DNA of 64,000 nucleotides from Microbacterium sp. 70-16 (GTDB lineage Bacteria; Actinomycetota; Actinomycetes; Actinomycetales; Microbacteriaceae). The position numbers and the translations under genes are program-made. Where the stretch lies: assembly GCF_001898315.1 (NCBI RefSeq), contig NZ_MKTQ01000010.1:134358-198357 (forward strand), read 5' to 3'. Positions 24,291-33,754 of the stretch are shown piece after piece; the first letter of the stretch is position 1; each line of letters begins with the position of its first letter. Under the pieces are notes generated by a model, which was not told the DNA's origin, did not search any database, and saw only the letters and a program-made list of their open reading frames with translations.

Positions 24291-25460
24291 TTACCGCTCG
24301 GCCGGGGCGTAGCCCGCGGGGTCGCGCAGCAGGTCGGCGAATGCCGCCTCGGCCGCGCCGATCATGAGGCGGTCCTCGCCGAGCGCGGCGGGGTGGATCG
24401 CGAGGTCTTCGCCCGCGGCGTGCATCGCCTGTGCGCGCACGGCGGATGCCAGGGCGTCCAGATCCTCGCCGGCGAGCGTCGCGAGGAACCCGCCCAGCAC
24501 GACGACGTGCGGATTGAGCACGTTGACGGCGTTGGCGAGCGCGGTCGCGAGCACACGCCGCTGCCGCGCGACCTCGGCGGCGACCTCGGCGCGGTCACTG
24601 CGGGCGAGAGCCTGCGCGAGCGTCGGCTCGTCGGCGCCGGCGATGCCGACGACCTCGAGCAGCCGGTTGCGGCTGACTTCGTCTTCGAGCACGCCCTCTT
24701 CCGCGCGCCGGTCGGCGTCGAGCGCGATGCGCGGGCGGTTCTGGCCGAACTCGCCCGCATAACCGCCCGCGCCCGACACGGGCAGGCCGTTCACGATGAG
24801 CCCGCCGCCGATGCCGCTCGCGCCGCCGTTGAGGTAGACGACGTCGGTCACGCCGCGCGCTGCGCCGAACAGGTGCTCAGCCGTGACACCGAAGGTTGCA
24901 TCGTTGCCGATCACCACCGGTAGTCGGGTCGCCTCGGCGAGAAGGTCGCGCAGGGCGACGTCACGCCACTGCAGGTGCGGCGCGTCGCGCACCAGCCCGT
25001 CCGCCGCGCGCACGAGACCCGGAACGGCCGCCCCGATCGCGACGATGCGGTGCTTCGCGAGCTCGCCGCTGCGCCACGCCGCGATCTGCGTGGCGACCAT
25101 CTGCGCCGTCTGCTCGGGCGTGAGCAGGTCGGGCACGTCGATGCGGATGCGTGCCGGGATGCCCTGGTCGAGACCGACCGCGGCCATCGTGAGGGCATCC
25201 ACTTCGGGGTTCACCGCGATCGCGACCACACGCGGATCGACGGCGACGATGGGCGAGGGGCGACCGACGCGACCGACGGGGTCGGGTGCCCGTTCGACGG
25301 CGAGGCCCGAGTCGACCAGCTCGCCGGTGAGGTCGGCGATCGTCGAGCGGTTCAGGCCGGTGATCTCGGTCAGCTCGGCGCGAGAGCGCGGGCCGTCGCG
25401 GTGCACGATCTGCAGCAGCCGCGCGAGGTTGGTCTGTCGCACTCCGGCTGCGTCTCTCAT
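24291..25460 (-). CDS. ROK-family transcriptional regulator (zinc-site-deficient)
   Basis: This 389-residue protein has an N-terminal winged helix (NLARLLQIVHRDGPRSRAELTEITGLNRSTIADL) and a ROK sugar-kinase-like body (DVVYLNGGASGIGGGLIVNGLPV, IGNDATFG), as in XylR/NagC regulators. The usual GHxxxxxxxxxCxCGxxGC zinc motif is absent. The corresponding stretch reads GEFGQNRPRIALDADRRAEE with no cysteine. It is divergent from the xylo-oligosaccharide-type ABC importer and probably controls it. It is cotranscribed with the acetyltransferase. Confidence 0.88.
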   Translation of the reverse strand: MRDAAGVRQTNLARLLQIVHRDGPRSRAELTEITGLNRSTIADLTGELVDSGLAVERAPDPVGRVGRPSPIVAVDPRVVAIAVNPEVDALTMAAVGLDQGIPARIRIDVPDLLTPEQTAQMVATQIAAWRSGELAKHRIVAIGAAVPGLVRAADGLVRDAPHLQWRDVALRDLLAEATRLPVVIGNDATFGVTAEHLFGAARGVTDVVYLNGGASGIGGGLIVNGLPVSGAGGYAGEFGQNRPRIALDADRRAEEGVLEDEVSRNRLLEVVGIAGADEPTLAQALARSDRAEVAAEVARQRRVLATALANAVNVLNPHVVVLGGFLATLAGEDLDALASAVRAQAMHAAGEDLAIHPAALGEDRLMIGAAEAAFADLLRDPAGYAPAER

Positions 25461-25539
25461 TCGTCCACTGTAGGGGTGTAGGGCGGGTTTGTTGTTCGGT
25501 GGCCGATATTCACGGCATCCGAGGTTCTATTTGTTGGGC

Positions 25540-25568
25540 TTGACCACGAATTGGATGCCCCCTATCCT
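25540..25568 (+). promoter_or_regulatory. Sigma-70-type promoter of the importer/GH3 operon
   Basis: TTGACC (25540-25545) and TATCCT (25563-25568) are separated by exactly 17 nt. The transcript would carry a leader of about 60 nt before the binding-protein start at 25636. It is one of the clearest two-box promoters in the window. Confidence 0.65.
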
Positions 25569-25585
25569 TGCGATATTCCGATCAC

Positions 25586-25605
25586 TTTCGGTGCACCATC
25601 CGAAA
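25586..25605. promoter_or_regulatory. Inverted repeat TTTCGG-N8-CCGAAA, candidate ROK operator
   Basis: The perfect 6-bp arms lie just downstream of the TATCCT box, where a bound repressor would block transcription. A second palindrome TTCGAA follows at about 25608. Assignment to the divergent ROK protein is by position only. Confidence 0.45.
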
Positions 25606-25635
25606 CTTTCGAAACTCAGAGACGAGAGAGGTTCA

Positions 25636-26928
25636 ATGATGAACAGACACAGCATGAGGCGGCTGTCGGCAGGACTTGCCGCCGCGGGGCTGGCGATCGC
25701 CACCCTCGCGGGATGCACGGGCACGTCGTCGCCGTCATCGAGCGACGCGAGCGGTGACGCCATCATGATCACGTGGTGGCACAACGCGACCTCCGACCCG
25801 CTCAAGGGGCTCTACGAAGACATCGCGGCCGAGTTCGAGCAGGCCCACCCGGGCGTCACGGTCGAGGTCACCGGCTACCAGAACGAAGACCTGCAGCGCA
25901 CCCTCATTCCCAACGCCCTCACCTCCGGCGATGCGCCGGATGTCTTCCAGGTGTGGCCCGGCGGCGAAGTGCGCGCGCAGGCGGCAGCCGGTCACCTCAA
26001 GGACCTCAGCGGCCTCACCGACACGATCGACGCGCTCGGCGCCACCGTCAACCCGTGGAAGTACGAAGGCAAGCAGTACGGTCTGCCCTTCACCTTCGGC
26101 GCGACCGGCATCTGGTACAACAAGGACCAGTACGCCGATGCCGGCATCACGACGCTGCCGTCGACCTACGACGAACTGAAGGATGCCGTCGGCAAGCTCA
26201 AGGCCGCGGGCTACACGCCGTTCGCGGTCGGCGCCGGAGACGGCTGGCCGGCCGGGCACTGGTGGTACCAGTTCGCGATCGGCGCGTGCGGACAGGACGT
26301 GCTGCAGACGGCGATCCCGGCGCTCGACTTCAGCGACCCCTGCTGGCTCGAGGCCGGCGATCAGCTGGAGGACTTCCTCGCGACCGAGCCCTTCAACGAC
26401 GGGTTCCTCGCGACGCCCGCGCAGACCGGCGCCGACAGCTCGGCAGGGCTCGTGGCCAACGGCAACGCGGCATCCGAGTTCATGGGTCCGTGGGATGCCG
26501 GTGTGATCGGTTCGCTGACGCCCGACCAGACGGTGCCCGAGTGGCTCGGGTGGTACCCGTTCCCGTCGACCGGCTCGGACGCGGTCGTCATGGGCGGCGG
26601 CGACGGATGGGGTGTGTACAAGGACGCGCCCGATGAGGCGGTCGAGCTGGTCGAGTACCTGCTCAGCGAAGACGTGCAGAAGCGCTTTGCCGCCAGCGGT
26701 GCGGGCGTGCCCACCAACCCCGCGGCAGCGGCAGAGCTCACCGACGCGAACCTCAAGGCGAGCTCGGACGCGCTCGCCGCGGCGGACTACGTGCAGCTGT
26801 GGCTCGACAGCGACCTCGGCCCGGCGTTCGGCAACCCGCTGAACAACGCCATCGTGGCTCTGTTCGGCGGAGCCGGGACCCCGGCCGACATCGTCACGGC
26901 ACTCGAGGACACTGCCGCCGCGCAGTGA
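25636..26928 (+). CDS. ABC sugar transporter substrate-binding lipoprotein
   Basis: This 430-residue binding protein of the family 1 (carbohydrate uptake 1) type starts with a lipoprotein signal peptide ending in TLAGC, so Cys27 would carry the lipid anchor. The mature part shows MITWWHNATSDPLKGLYEDIAAEFEQAHPGV and APDVFQVWPGG, characteristic of oligosaccharide binders. The ATG at 25636 has GAGAGG upstream; the longer in-frame reading from 25489 is rejected. It heads an operon with two permeases and a GH3 glycosidase, which fits xyloside uptake. Confidence 0.93.
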   Translation: MMNRHSMRRLSAGLAAAGLAIATLAGCTGTSSPSSSDASGDAIMITWWHNATSDPLKGLYEDIAAEFEQAHPGVTVEVTGYQNEDLQRTLIPNALTSGDAPDVFQVWPGGEVRAQAAAGHLKDLSGLTDTIDALGATVNPWKYEGKQYGLPFTFGATGIWYNKDQYADAGITTLPSTYDELKDAVGKLKAAGYTPFAVGAGDGWPAGHWWYQFAIGACGQDVLQTAIPALDFSDPCWLEAGDQLEDFLATEPFNDGFLATPAQTGADSSAGLVANGNAASEFMGPWDAGVIGSLTPDQTVPEWLGWYPFPSTGSDAVVMGGGDGWGVYKDAPDEAVELVEYLLSEDVQKRFAASGAGVPTNPAAAAELTDANLKASSDALAAADYVQLWLDSDLGPAFGNPLNNAIVALFGGAGTPADIVTALEDTAAAQ

Positions 26929-26933
26929 GTCCC

Positions 26934-26985
26934 GGCCTTCCCGGCCGTCGAGCGGGCGCCGCGCGCCCCGACGGCCGGGAAGGCC
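26934..26985 (+). promoter_or_regulatory. Large stem-loop between binding-protein and permease genes
   Basis: A perfect 17-bp inverted repeat (26934-26950, 26969-26985) with an 18-nt loop begins 5 nt after the stop codon. Such structures in ABC operons often protect the upstream mRNA or partly terminate transcription, giving more binding protein than permease. There is no T-run. Confidence 0.65.
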
Positions 26986-27006
26986 CCCAACCTGAGGAAC
27001 CCACGC

Positions 27007-27966
27007 ATGACCGCCCCCACCGCTCAGCTCGTCGCGCCTGTCGCGGCGCCCGCCGTCCGCCCGCCGCGCCGCCGCGCAGATGCCCGAAAGTGGCTCGAGA
27101 TCGGGTTGTTCGTCGGCCCCGCGCTGATCGTCTTCGTGACGTTCGTGATCCTGCCCGTCGCGCTCGCGGCGGTGTACAGCCTCTTCAACTGGAACGGTCT
27201 GACGCCGCTCGAGCGGTTCGTCGGGTTCGACAACTACGTGCGCGCGCTCACCGACCCCGAGTTCCTGGGCGCGATCGGCAACAACTTCACGATCCTCATC
27301 GCCTCGCTGCTCGTGCAGGGGCCGCTCGCGATCGCCGTCGCGCTGCTGCTGAACCGCAAGCTGCGGGGGCGCAGCTTCATCCGTGCGGCAATCTTCGTGC
27401 CGTACGTGCTCGCCGAGGTCATCGCTGGTCTGTCCTGGAAGCTCCTGCTCTCGCCGCGCGGCGGCGTGAACGCCCTGCTCGAGGCGATCGGGCTCGGCGA
27501 CCTGGCGCAGCCGTGGCTAGCCAACCCCGACATCGCGCTGGCCGCCATGTTCGGCATCCTCACCTGGAAGTACCTGGGCTTCGCGATCCTGCTCATGCTC
27601 GCCGGGCTGCAGGGCGTGCCGGAGGAACTGCACGAGGCAGCCGCGATCGACGGCGCGAACTGGTGGCAGATCCAGTGGCACATCACTCTGCCGCTGCTCG
27701 GGCCGACGATCCGCATCTGGGCGTTCCTGTCGATCATCGGCTCGCTGCAGCTGTTCGACATGGTCTGGGTCACGACCCGCGGCGGCCCGATCGGTGCGAC
27801 CAACACGATGGCGGTGTACATGCTGCAGAACGGCCAGGGAGCACCCGGCTACGGCAGCGCGATCGCGGTCATCCTCTTCGTCATCTCGCTCGTGGTGGCC
27901 CTCACCTACCAGCGTCTCGCCATGCGCCGCGACCTCGCCGGCGCCACGACCAGCGGAGTTCGCTGA
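27007..27966 (+). CDS. ABC sugar transporter permease, MalF-type
   Basis: This 319-residue membrane protein has six membrane segments and the inner-membrane EAA loop ELHEAAAIDGANWWQIQWHITLPLLGP, which contacts the ATPase. No ATPase gene is in this operon, so a shared MsmK/UgpC-like ATPase elsewhere is expected, as usual for this class. Its stop overlaps the next ATG by one base. Confidence 0.93.
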   Translation: MTAPTAQLVAPVAAPAVRPPRRRADARKWLEIGLFVGPALIVFVTFVILPVALAAVYSLFNWNGLTPLERFVGFDNYVRALTDPEFLGAIGNNFTILIASLLVQGPLAIAVALLLNRKLRGRSFIRAAIFVPYVLAEVIAGLSWKLLLSPRGGVNALLEAIGLGDLAQPWLANPDIALAAMFGILTWKYLGFAILLMLAGLQGVPEELHEAAAIDGANWWQIQWHITLPLLGPTIRIWAFLSIIGSLQLFDMVWVTTRGGPIGATNTMAVYMLQNGQGAPGYGSAIAVILFVISLVVALTYQRLAMRRDLAGATTSGVR

Positions 27967-28853
27967 TGTTCGACACGGTCACCATCGTCACCGGCGGGCG
28001 CACGCGCGTCCGCCCCTCACGCCGCTTCTCGTGGTCGCAACCGTGGGTCTATCTGATCGCGGTCCTGCTGGTCGTCGTCTCGATCGTCCCGGTGCTGTAC
28101 GTGTGGATCAGCGGATTCCGCTCGACGCCCGATCTCAACGCCAACCCCGCGGGCTTCCCCGACCCGTGGTACTTCCAGAACTATCTGACGGTGCTGTCGT
28201 CGCCGCGGTTCTGGGGCTCGGTGTTCTCGTCGTCGATCGTGGGCCTCGGCACGACGCTGGGCGCCGTCGTCCTCGGCGTCATGGCCGCCTTCGTGCTCGC
28301 CAAGTATGTCTTCCGCGGGCGCCAGGCACTGTACGCGCTGTTCGCGGCCGGCCTCATGTTCCCCGTGACGGTGGCGGCGCTGCCGCTGTCGATACTGCTG
28401 CGCGATCTCGGACTGCAGGGCTCGTTCCTCGGCCTGATCATCCCCCAGGTCGCCTTCGCGCTGCCGACGACGATCATCATCCTCGTGCCGTTCCTGCGGG
28501 CGATCCCGCAAGAGCTCGAAGAGGCATCCGCGATCGACGGCACGACGCGCGTCGGCTTCTTCTGGCGCATCCTGCTGCCGCTGTCGATGCCGGGGCTGGT
28601 CACCGTCGGCGTGCTCGCCTTCATCGGCTCGTGGAACGCGTATCTGCTGCCGCTGCTGATCATGGCGGCCGGCGGGATGCCCCAAGAGCTGTGGACCCTG
28701 CCGCTGGGCGTGCAGCAGTTCTCGACGCAGTACTCCGCCGACACCGGCGCCGTGCTCGCGTACACGTCGCTGTCGATGCTGCCCGCGCTGGCGTTCTTCC
28801 TGCTCGCTGAGAAGCGCATCGTCGGCGGTCTGACCGGGGCGGTGAAGGGATGA
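27966..28853 (+). CDS. ABC sugar transporter permease, MalG-type
   Basis: This 295-residue second permease has the EAA motif ELEEASAIDGTTRVGFFWRILLPLSMPG and six membrane segments. The ATG at 27966 overlaps the previous TGA by one base, and its own stop overlaps the GH3 start by 4 nt. Import and hydrolysis are therefore translationally coupled. Confidence 0.93.
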   Translation: MFDTVTIVTGGRTRVRPSRRFSWSQPWVYLIAVLLVVVSIVPVLYVWISGFRSTPDLNANPAGFPDPWYFQNYLTVLSSPRFWGSVFSSSIVGLGTTLGAVVLGVMAAFVLAKYVFRGRQALYALFAAGLMFPVTVAALPLSILLRDLGLQGSFLGLIIPQVAFALPTTIIILVPFLRAIPQELEEASAIDGTTRVGFFWRILLPLSMPGLVTVGVLAFIGSWNAYLLPLLIMAAGGMPQELWTLPLGVQQFSTQYSADTGAVLAYTSLSMLPALAFFLLAEKRIVGGLTGAVKG

Positions 28854-31270
28854 CCGGCATCGAACTCGCCTCGTCGGCGCGGACCGCGACCCAGGTTGCG
28901 GCACAGGACGGGGCGCAGGCCGAGGCTCGGGTCGACGCGCTCGTGGGCGCGATGACGCTCGAGGAGAAGATCGCGCAGCTGTACGGCGTGTGGGTCGGGG
29001 CATCGGATGCCGGCGGAGACGTCGCGCCGCACCAGCACGACCTCGAGGAGGTCGTTGATCTCGACGCGCTGCTGCCGTTGGGCCTCGGGCAGCTCACGCG
29101 GCCGTTCGGCACGCGACCGGTCGATGCCGCGACCGCGGCGCTCTCGCTCGCGCGGACGCAGGAGCGGATCCGGTCGGCGTCCCGGCACGGCATCCCCGCC
29201 CTCGCGCACGAGGAATGCCTCGCGGGCTTCGCCGCGTGGGGCGCCACCGCCTACCCCGTGCCGCTGTCGTGGGGCGCGACCTTCGATCCCGACCTCGTGG
29301 CCGAGATGGGTCACCGCATCGGCACCGACCTGCGCCGCGTCGGTGTGCACCAGGGACTCGCGCCGGTGCTCGACGTCGTGCGCGACGCCCGCTGGGGTCG
29401 CGTCGAGGAGACGATCGGCGAAGACCCGCTGCTGGTCGGGACGATCGCGACCGCCTACGTCCAGGGCGTCGAGTCGGCCGGCGTCGTCGCGACACTCAAG
29501 CACTTCGCGGGCTACTCGGCGTCGAAGGCGGGGCGCAACCTCGCGCCCGTGTCGATCGGCCCGCGCGAGCTGAACGATGTCGTCCTGCCGCCGTTCGAGA
29601 TGGCCGTGCGCGAGTCGGGCGTGCGCAGCGTCATGAACGCGTACACCGACCTCGACGGCGTGCCGACGGCTGCCGACAAGAGCCTTCTGACCGACCTACT
29701 GCGCGAGGAGTGGGGTTTCGAGGGGACGGTCGTCGCCGACTACTTCTCGATCGCGTTCCTGAAACTGGTGCACGGCGTCGCCGACTCGTGGGCGGATGCC
29801 GCGGGCCAGGCGCTCGCGGCCGGCATCGACGTCGAGCTGCCGACGGTGAAGACGTTCGGCGAACCGCTGCGCCGCGCCGTCGCCGACGGCGTCATCGACG
29901 AAGCCCTGGTGGATGCCGCGCTGCGCCGCGTGCTGCGACAGAAACAGCAGCTCGGCCTGCTCGACGACGACTGGTCGCCCGTGCCGGAGGCACTCGCAGG
30001 GCTCGATCTGTCCGACCCCGAGGCGGTGCGCGGCCGCGTCGACCTCGACCCGGCCGAGAACCGCGCGCTCGCGCAGCGCCTCGCCGAGCGGGCCATCGTC
30101 CTCGTCCGCAACGACGGGACGCTGCCGCTTGGTGGCGAGGGTGGCGGTGCCGGTGGCGGCGGGGCGACGCCGGCTGCGAGGCCGCGGCGGATCGCGCTGA
30201 TCGGCCCGAACGCAGACGACCCCTACGCGATGCTCGGCTGCTACTCGTTCCCGACGCACGTCGTCTCGCAGCATCCCGGGGTCGACCTCGGCATCGGCAT
30301 CTCGACTCTGCTGGATGCCGTGCGGACGGAGTTCCCCGACGCTGAGGTCGTGCACGCAACCGGCACGACGGTCGACGGCGGCGAGCGCGACGGCCTGCCC
30401 GCGGCCGTCGCGCTCGCACAGGAGTCCGACATCGTCGTACTCGCGCTCGGCGATCGGGCCGGTCTGTTCGGCCGCGGCACGAGCGGTGAGGGTTGCGATG
30501 CCGAGTCGCTGGCTCTGCCCGGTGCGCAGCAGGAGCTCGTCGACGTGATGCTGGATGCCGGTGTGCCGGTCGTCCTGGTGCTGCTGGCCGGACGGCCCTA
30601 CGCGCTGGGCCGGGCGGCGGACGAGGCATCCGGGATCATCGAGGGCTTCTTCCTCGGTGAGGAGGGCGCGTCGGCGATCGCGGGCGTACTGAGCGGCCGC
30701 GTGAACCCGAGTGGGCGGCTGCCGGTGAGCGTGCCGCGCACGCTCGGGTCGCAGCCGTCGACGTACCTCGCGCCGCCGCTCGCGCGCCGCACCGAGGTCT
30801 CGAACATCGATCCGTCGAGCGCGTTCGCGTTCGGGCACGGGCTCTCGTACTCGTCGTTCACCTGGTCGGAGCTGACGGCCTCGGCCGGCGCGATGACGAC
30901 CGACGGCACCGTCGAGGTGTCGCTGCGTGTGACCAACGACAGCGACCGCGACGGCGTCGAGATTGTGCAGCTGTACCTGCACGACCCGGTCGCGCAGACC
31001 CCGCGCCCGGTGCAGCGACTCATCGGCTACGCGCGCGTCGCGCTGCCGGCGGGCGCCGCGTGCGAAGTGCGGTTCCGGGTGAGTGCGGACTTGTTCGCGT
31101 ACACGGGGCGCACGCTCGAGCGCATCGTGGATGCCGGCCAGATCGCGCTCAGTGCCGGTCGCTCGTCGGCGGATCTCGCCTCGGCAGTCACGGTTCGCGT
31201 GACGGGGCCGACGCGCGTCGTCGACCACACCCGGGCCTTGGTGCCGGAGGTGACGCTGACTCGGGTGTGA
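28850..31270 (+). CDS. Glycoside hydrolase family 3 (beta-xylosidase/beta-glucosidase)
   Basis: This 806-residue cytosolic enzyme has a GH3 barrel with DVVRDARWGRVEETIGEDP, Lys217-His218 of the KHF motif and nucleophile Asp297 in VVADYFSI. An alpha/beta sandwich domain follows (IALIGPNADDPYAMLGCYSFP). A C-terminal fibronectin-III-like domain (VEIVQLYLHDPVAQTPRPVQRLIGYARV) ends it. It probably cleaves imported xylo-oligosaccharides, given the flanking xylAB, esterase and importer, but beta-glucosidase activity is equally possible. Its start overlaps the permease gene by 4 nt. Confidence 0.9.
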   Translation: MTGIELASSARTATQVAAQDGAQAEARVDALVGAMTLEEKIAQLYGVWVGASDAGGDVAPHQHDLEEVVDLDALLPLGLGQLTRPFGTRPVDAATAALSLARTQERIRSASRHGIPALAHEECLAGFAAWGATAYPVPLSWGATFDPDLVAEMGHRIGTDLRRVGVHQGLAPVLDVVRDARWGRVEETIGEDPLLVGTIATAYVQGVESAGVVATLKHFAGYSASKAGRNLAPVSIGPRELNDVVLPPFEMAVRESGVRSVMNAYTDLDGVPTAADKSLLTDLLREEWGFEGTVVADYFSIAFLKLVHGVADSWADAAGQALAAGIDVELPTVKTFGEPLRRAVADGVIDEALVDAALRRVLRQKQQLGLLDDDWSPVPEALAGLDLSDPEAVRGRVDLDPAENRALAQRLAERAIVLVRNDGTLPLGGEGGGAGGGGATPAARPRRIALIGPNADDPYAMLGCYSFPTHVVSQHPGVDLGIGISTLLDAVRTEFPDAEVVHATGTTVDGGERDGLPAAVALAQESDIVVLALGDRAGLFGRGTSGEGCDAESLALPGAQQELVDVMLDAGVPVVLVLLAGRPYALGRAADEASGIIEGFFLGEEGASAIAGVLSGRVNPSGRLPVSVPRTLGSQPSTYLAPPLARRTEVSNIDPSSAFAFGHGLSYSSFTWSELTASAGAMTTDGTVEVSLRVTNDSDRDGVEIVQLYLHDPVAQTPRPVQRLIGYARVALPAGAACEVRFRVSADLFAYTGRTLERIVDAGQIALSAGRSSADLASAVTVRVTGPTRVVDHTRALVPEVTLTRV

Positions 31271-31336
31271 GCGGGTGGTCGCGCGACCGCCGGCTTAGGC
31301 GGCCGGGTTGGGCGGCGGGTCGGTCCGCCCGGCGCC

Positions 31337-32341
31337 TCAGGCGGCCGGCGGCGCCGTGCTGCCACGGACGACGAGGTGGGTGGCCAGGTCCATGCGCAGC
31401 GTGTCGACCGACTCGCCTTCGGCGAGGCGCAACACGATGCGGGTGGCCTCCTCACCCATCCGCCGCAGCGGCTGATGCACGGTCGTCAACTGCGGGCTCA
31501 GCCACCGGGCGAGCGCGATGTCGTCGTAGCCGACGACCGACAGATCGCGCGGAACGCTGAGCCCCGCCTCGGTGGCGGCGGCGATGACCCCGAGCGCCTG
31601 CAGGTCGCTGCCGGCGAAGACGGCGGTCGGCCGGTCGGGCCGAGACAGCAGCTCGCGCGCGTGGTTCTGACCACCGGCCGGGTGGAAGTCGCCGAAGCGC
31701 ACCCAGTCCGGGTCGACGGGCAGTGCGGCGGCATTCATCGCCGACCTGTAGCCGTCGACGCGGGCGAGGGAGCACATCATGTCTTCGGGGCCCGTGATCG
31801 CGGCGATGCGGGTGTGTCCGAGCTCGATGAGGTGGCGGGTGGCCAGCAGCCCACCCGACCAGTTCGCCGAACCCACCGAGGGCACGTCGGGGGCCGGGTC
31901 ACCGGCGGGATCGACGATCGCGAACGGCACCCCGCGCGAGCGGAGCTTGTCGCGATGCGGGGACGCGAGATCCGAGAAGACGAGCACGACGCCCAGCGGG
32001 CGACGGCGCAGCACGCCGTCGATCCAGTCGTCCGCCGGGGCGTGGCGGTCGCCGCTGACCGTCAGCAGTACCGACAGCCCTGCCGCGTGCGCGACCTCTT
32101 CGACCCCCGCGATGACCTCCATCGACCAGCTCGACTCGAGCTCGTGGAAGACCAGCTCGATGGTCTCACTGCGCCGGCCGGCGCTGCGCTTGGTGTAGCC
32201 GTGGCGCTTGAGCTCGGCCTCGAGTCGCGTGCGGGTCGCGGGTGAGACGTCGGTGCGACCGTTGAGCACCTTCGACATCGTCGCGAGCGAGACGCCCGCC
32301 TCGGCGGCGATCTCGGCCAGGGTGACGCGGGGCTCGGTCAT
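31337..32341 (-). CDS. LacI-family transcriptional repressor
   Basis: This 334-residue regulator has the LacI headpiece [39 protein letters not shown] with hinge region [10 protein letters not shown] periplasmic-binding-like ligand domain follows ([47 protein letters not shown]). It is divergent from xylA and convergent with the GH3 gene, so it probably represses xylAB and perhaps the importer in the absence of a xylose signal. Confidence 0.9.
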   Translation of the reverse strand: MTEPRVTLAEIAAEAGVSLATMSKVLNGRTDVSPATRTRLEAELKRHGYTKRSAGRRSETIELVFHELESSWSMEVIAGVEEVAHAAGLSVLLTVSGDRHAPADDWIDGVLRRRPLGVVLVFSDLASPHRDKLRSRGVPFAIVDPAGDPAPDVPSVGSANWSGGLLATRHLIELGHTRIAAITGPEDMMCSLARVDGYRSAMNAAALPVDPDWVRFGDFHPAGGQNHARELLSRPDRPTAVFAGSDLQALGVIAAATEAGLSVPRDLSVVGYDDIALARWLSPQLTTVHQPLRRMGEEATRIVLRLAEGESVDTLRMDLATHLVVRGSTAPPAA

Positions 32342-32377
32342 GCAGTCTCCTTCACCGCGATTCTGACATCTTTCGAT

Positions 32378-32405
32378 GATCTGGTCGGGAGTTGCGAACC
32401 AGATC
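32378..32405. promoter_or_regulatory. Inverted repeat GATCTGGT-N12-ACCAGATC in the lacI-xylA gap
   Basis: Perfect 8-bp arms lie about 37 bp before the LacI start codon, a plausible autoregulatory site. The spacing is wider than a classical LacI operator, so another factor is possible. Confidence 0.4.
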
Positions 32406-32449
32406 GGTCGATCTGCGTGCTCGGGGGTGGACGCGGGGCATCCCTTCGG

Positions 32450-32469
32450 TATAGGTTGTGTCTAACAAC
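32450..32469 (+). promoter_or_regulatory. xylA promoter and candidate LacI operator
   Basis: TAGGTT (32452-32457, within TATAGGTT) is a candidate -10 box. Overlapping it is the inverted repeat GTTGT-GTCTA-ACAAC (32455-32469). Repressor bound there would exclude RNA polymerase. The xylA ATG is 28 nt further on with AAAGGAG before it. Confidence 0.5.
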
Positions 32470-32497
32470 AATTCCGGATGCTGCGCAAAGGAGCACC

Positions 32498-33685
32498 ATG
32501 TCCACCCCCACGCCCGCCGACAAGTTCACCTTCGGCCTCTGGACCATCGGCTACAACGGCACCGACCCGTTCGGCGGCCCGACCCGCCCCGCGCTCGACG
32601 TCGTGCACGCCGTCGAGAAGCTCGCCGAACTCGGTGCGTATGGCCTGACGTTCCACGACGACGACCTGTTCGCGTTCGGATCGACCGACGCCGAGCGCCA
32701 GAACCAGATCGACCGGCTCAAGGGCGCGTTGGAGGCGACCGGCCTGAAGGTGCCGATGGTCACGACGAACCTGTTCTCGGCGCCGGTGTTCAAGGACGGT
32801 GGCTTCACCTCGAACGACCGCGACGTGCGCCGCTTCGCGCTGCGCAAGGCGATGCGTCAGCTCGAGCTCGGTGTCGAACTCGGCGCGCAGACGTTCGTCA
32901 TGTGGGGTGGCCGCGAGGGTGCCGAGTACGACTCGGCGAAGGACGTGCGTGCAGCGCTCGAGCGCTACCGCGAGGCCGTCGACCTGATGAGCCAGTACGT
33001 CATCGACAAGGGCTACGACATCCGCTTCGCGATCGAGCCCAAGCCCAACGAGCCGCGCGGCGACATCCTGCTGCCGACCGTCGGCCACGCCCTCGCCTTC
33101 ATCGAGACGCTCGCGCACCCCGAGCTGGTGGGTCTGAACCCCGAGGTCGGGCACGAGCAGATGGCGGGCCTGAACTTCGCCGCCGGCATCGCGCAGGCGC
33201 TGTACCACGGCAAGCTCTTCCACATCGACCTCAACGGCCAGCGCGGCATCAAGTACGACCAGGACCTCGTGTTCGGTCACGGCGACCTGCACAACGCGTT
33301 CGCCCTCGTCGACCTGCTCGAGAACGGTGGCGTGGGCGGTGGCCCCGCGTACGAGGGCCCCCGTCACTTCGACTACAAGCCCTCGCGCACCGAGGACGAG
33401 AACGGCGTGTGGGAGTCGGCCAAGGCCAATATGCGCACCTACCTGCTGCTCAAGGAGCGCGCCGCGGCCTTCCGCGCCGACCCCGAGGTGCAGGAGGCGC
33501 TCGCCGCCGCCCGCGTGGCCGAGCTGAAGACGCCCACCCTGGCATCCGGAGAGTCGTACGACGACCTGCTCGCCGACCGCAGCGCATTCGAGGACTTCGA
33601 CGCGAACGCCTACTTCGGCGGCAAGGGCTTCGGCTTCGTGCGCCTGCAGCAGCTCGCGACCGAGCACCTGCTCGGCGCCCGCTGA
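32498..33685 (+). CDS. xylA: Xylose isomerase
   Basis: This 395-residue class I (actinobacterial) xylose isomerase converts D-xylose to D-xylulose with two divalent metals. His53 and Asp56 ([11 protein letters not shown]), Glu180 and Lys182 ([11 protein letters not shown]) and the metal-site segment [16 protein letters not shown] are in place. These match the Streptomyces enzyme with an offset of one. The ATG at 32498 has a good AAAGGAG site. xylB follows after a palindromic element, and a LacI regulator is divergent. Confidence 0.98.
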   Translation: MSTPTPADKFTFGLWTIGYNGTDPFGGPTRPALDVVHAVEKLAELGAYGLTFHDDDLFAFGSTDAERQNQIDRLKGALEATGLKVPMVTTNLFSAPVFKDGGFTSNDRDVRRFALRKAMRQLELGVELGAQTFVMWGGREGAEYDSAKDVRAALERYREAVDLMSQYVIDKGYDIRFAIEPKPNEPRGDILLPTVGHALAFIETLAHPELVGLNPEVGHEQMAGLNFAAGIAQALYHGKLFHIDLNGQRGIKYDQDLVFGHGDLHNAFALVDLLENGGVGGGPAYEGPRHFDYKPSRTEDENGVWESAKANMRTYLLLKERAAAFRADPEVQEALAAARVAELKTPTLASGESYDDLLADRSAFEDFDANAYFGGKGFGFVRLQQLATEHLLGAR

Positions 33686-33754
33686 CCCGCCCCGGCCGCC
33701 GGCGTCGCGGGTTGCCCGACCCCGCGACCGCCGGCGGCCGCGAGCCTTCCCTGA

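Noticed and set aside
25489..25635. N-terminal extension of the binding protein from 25489
   Set aside because: The lipoprotein signal peptide starts at 25636 with a good ribosome binding site, and the extension would cover the promoter boxes.
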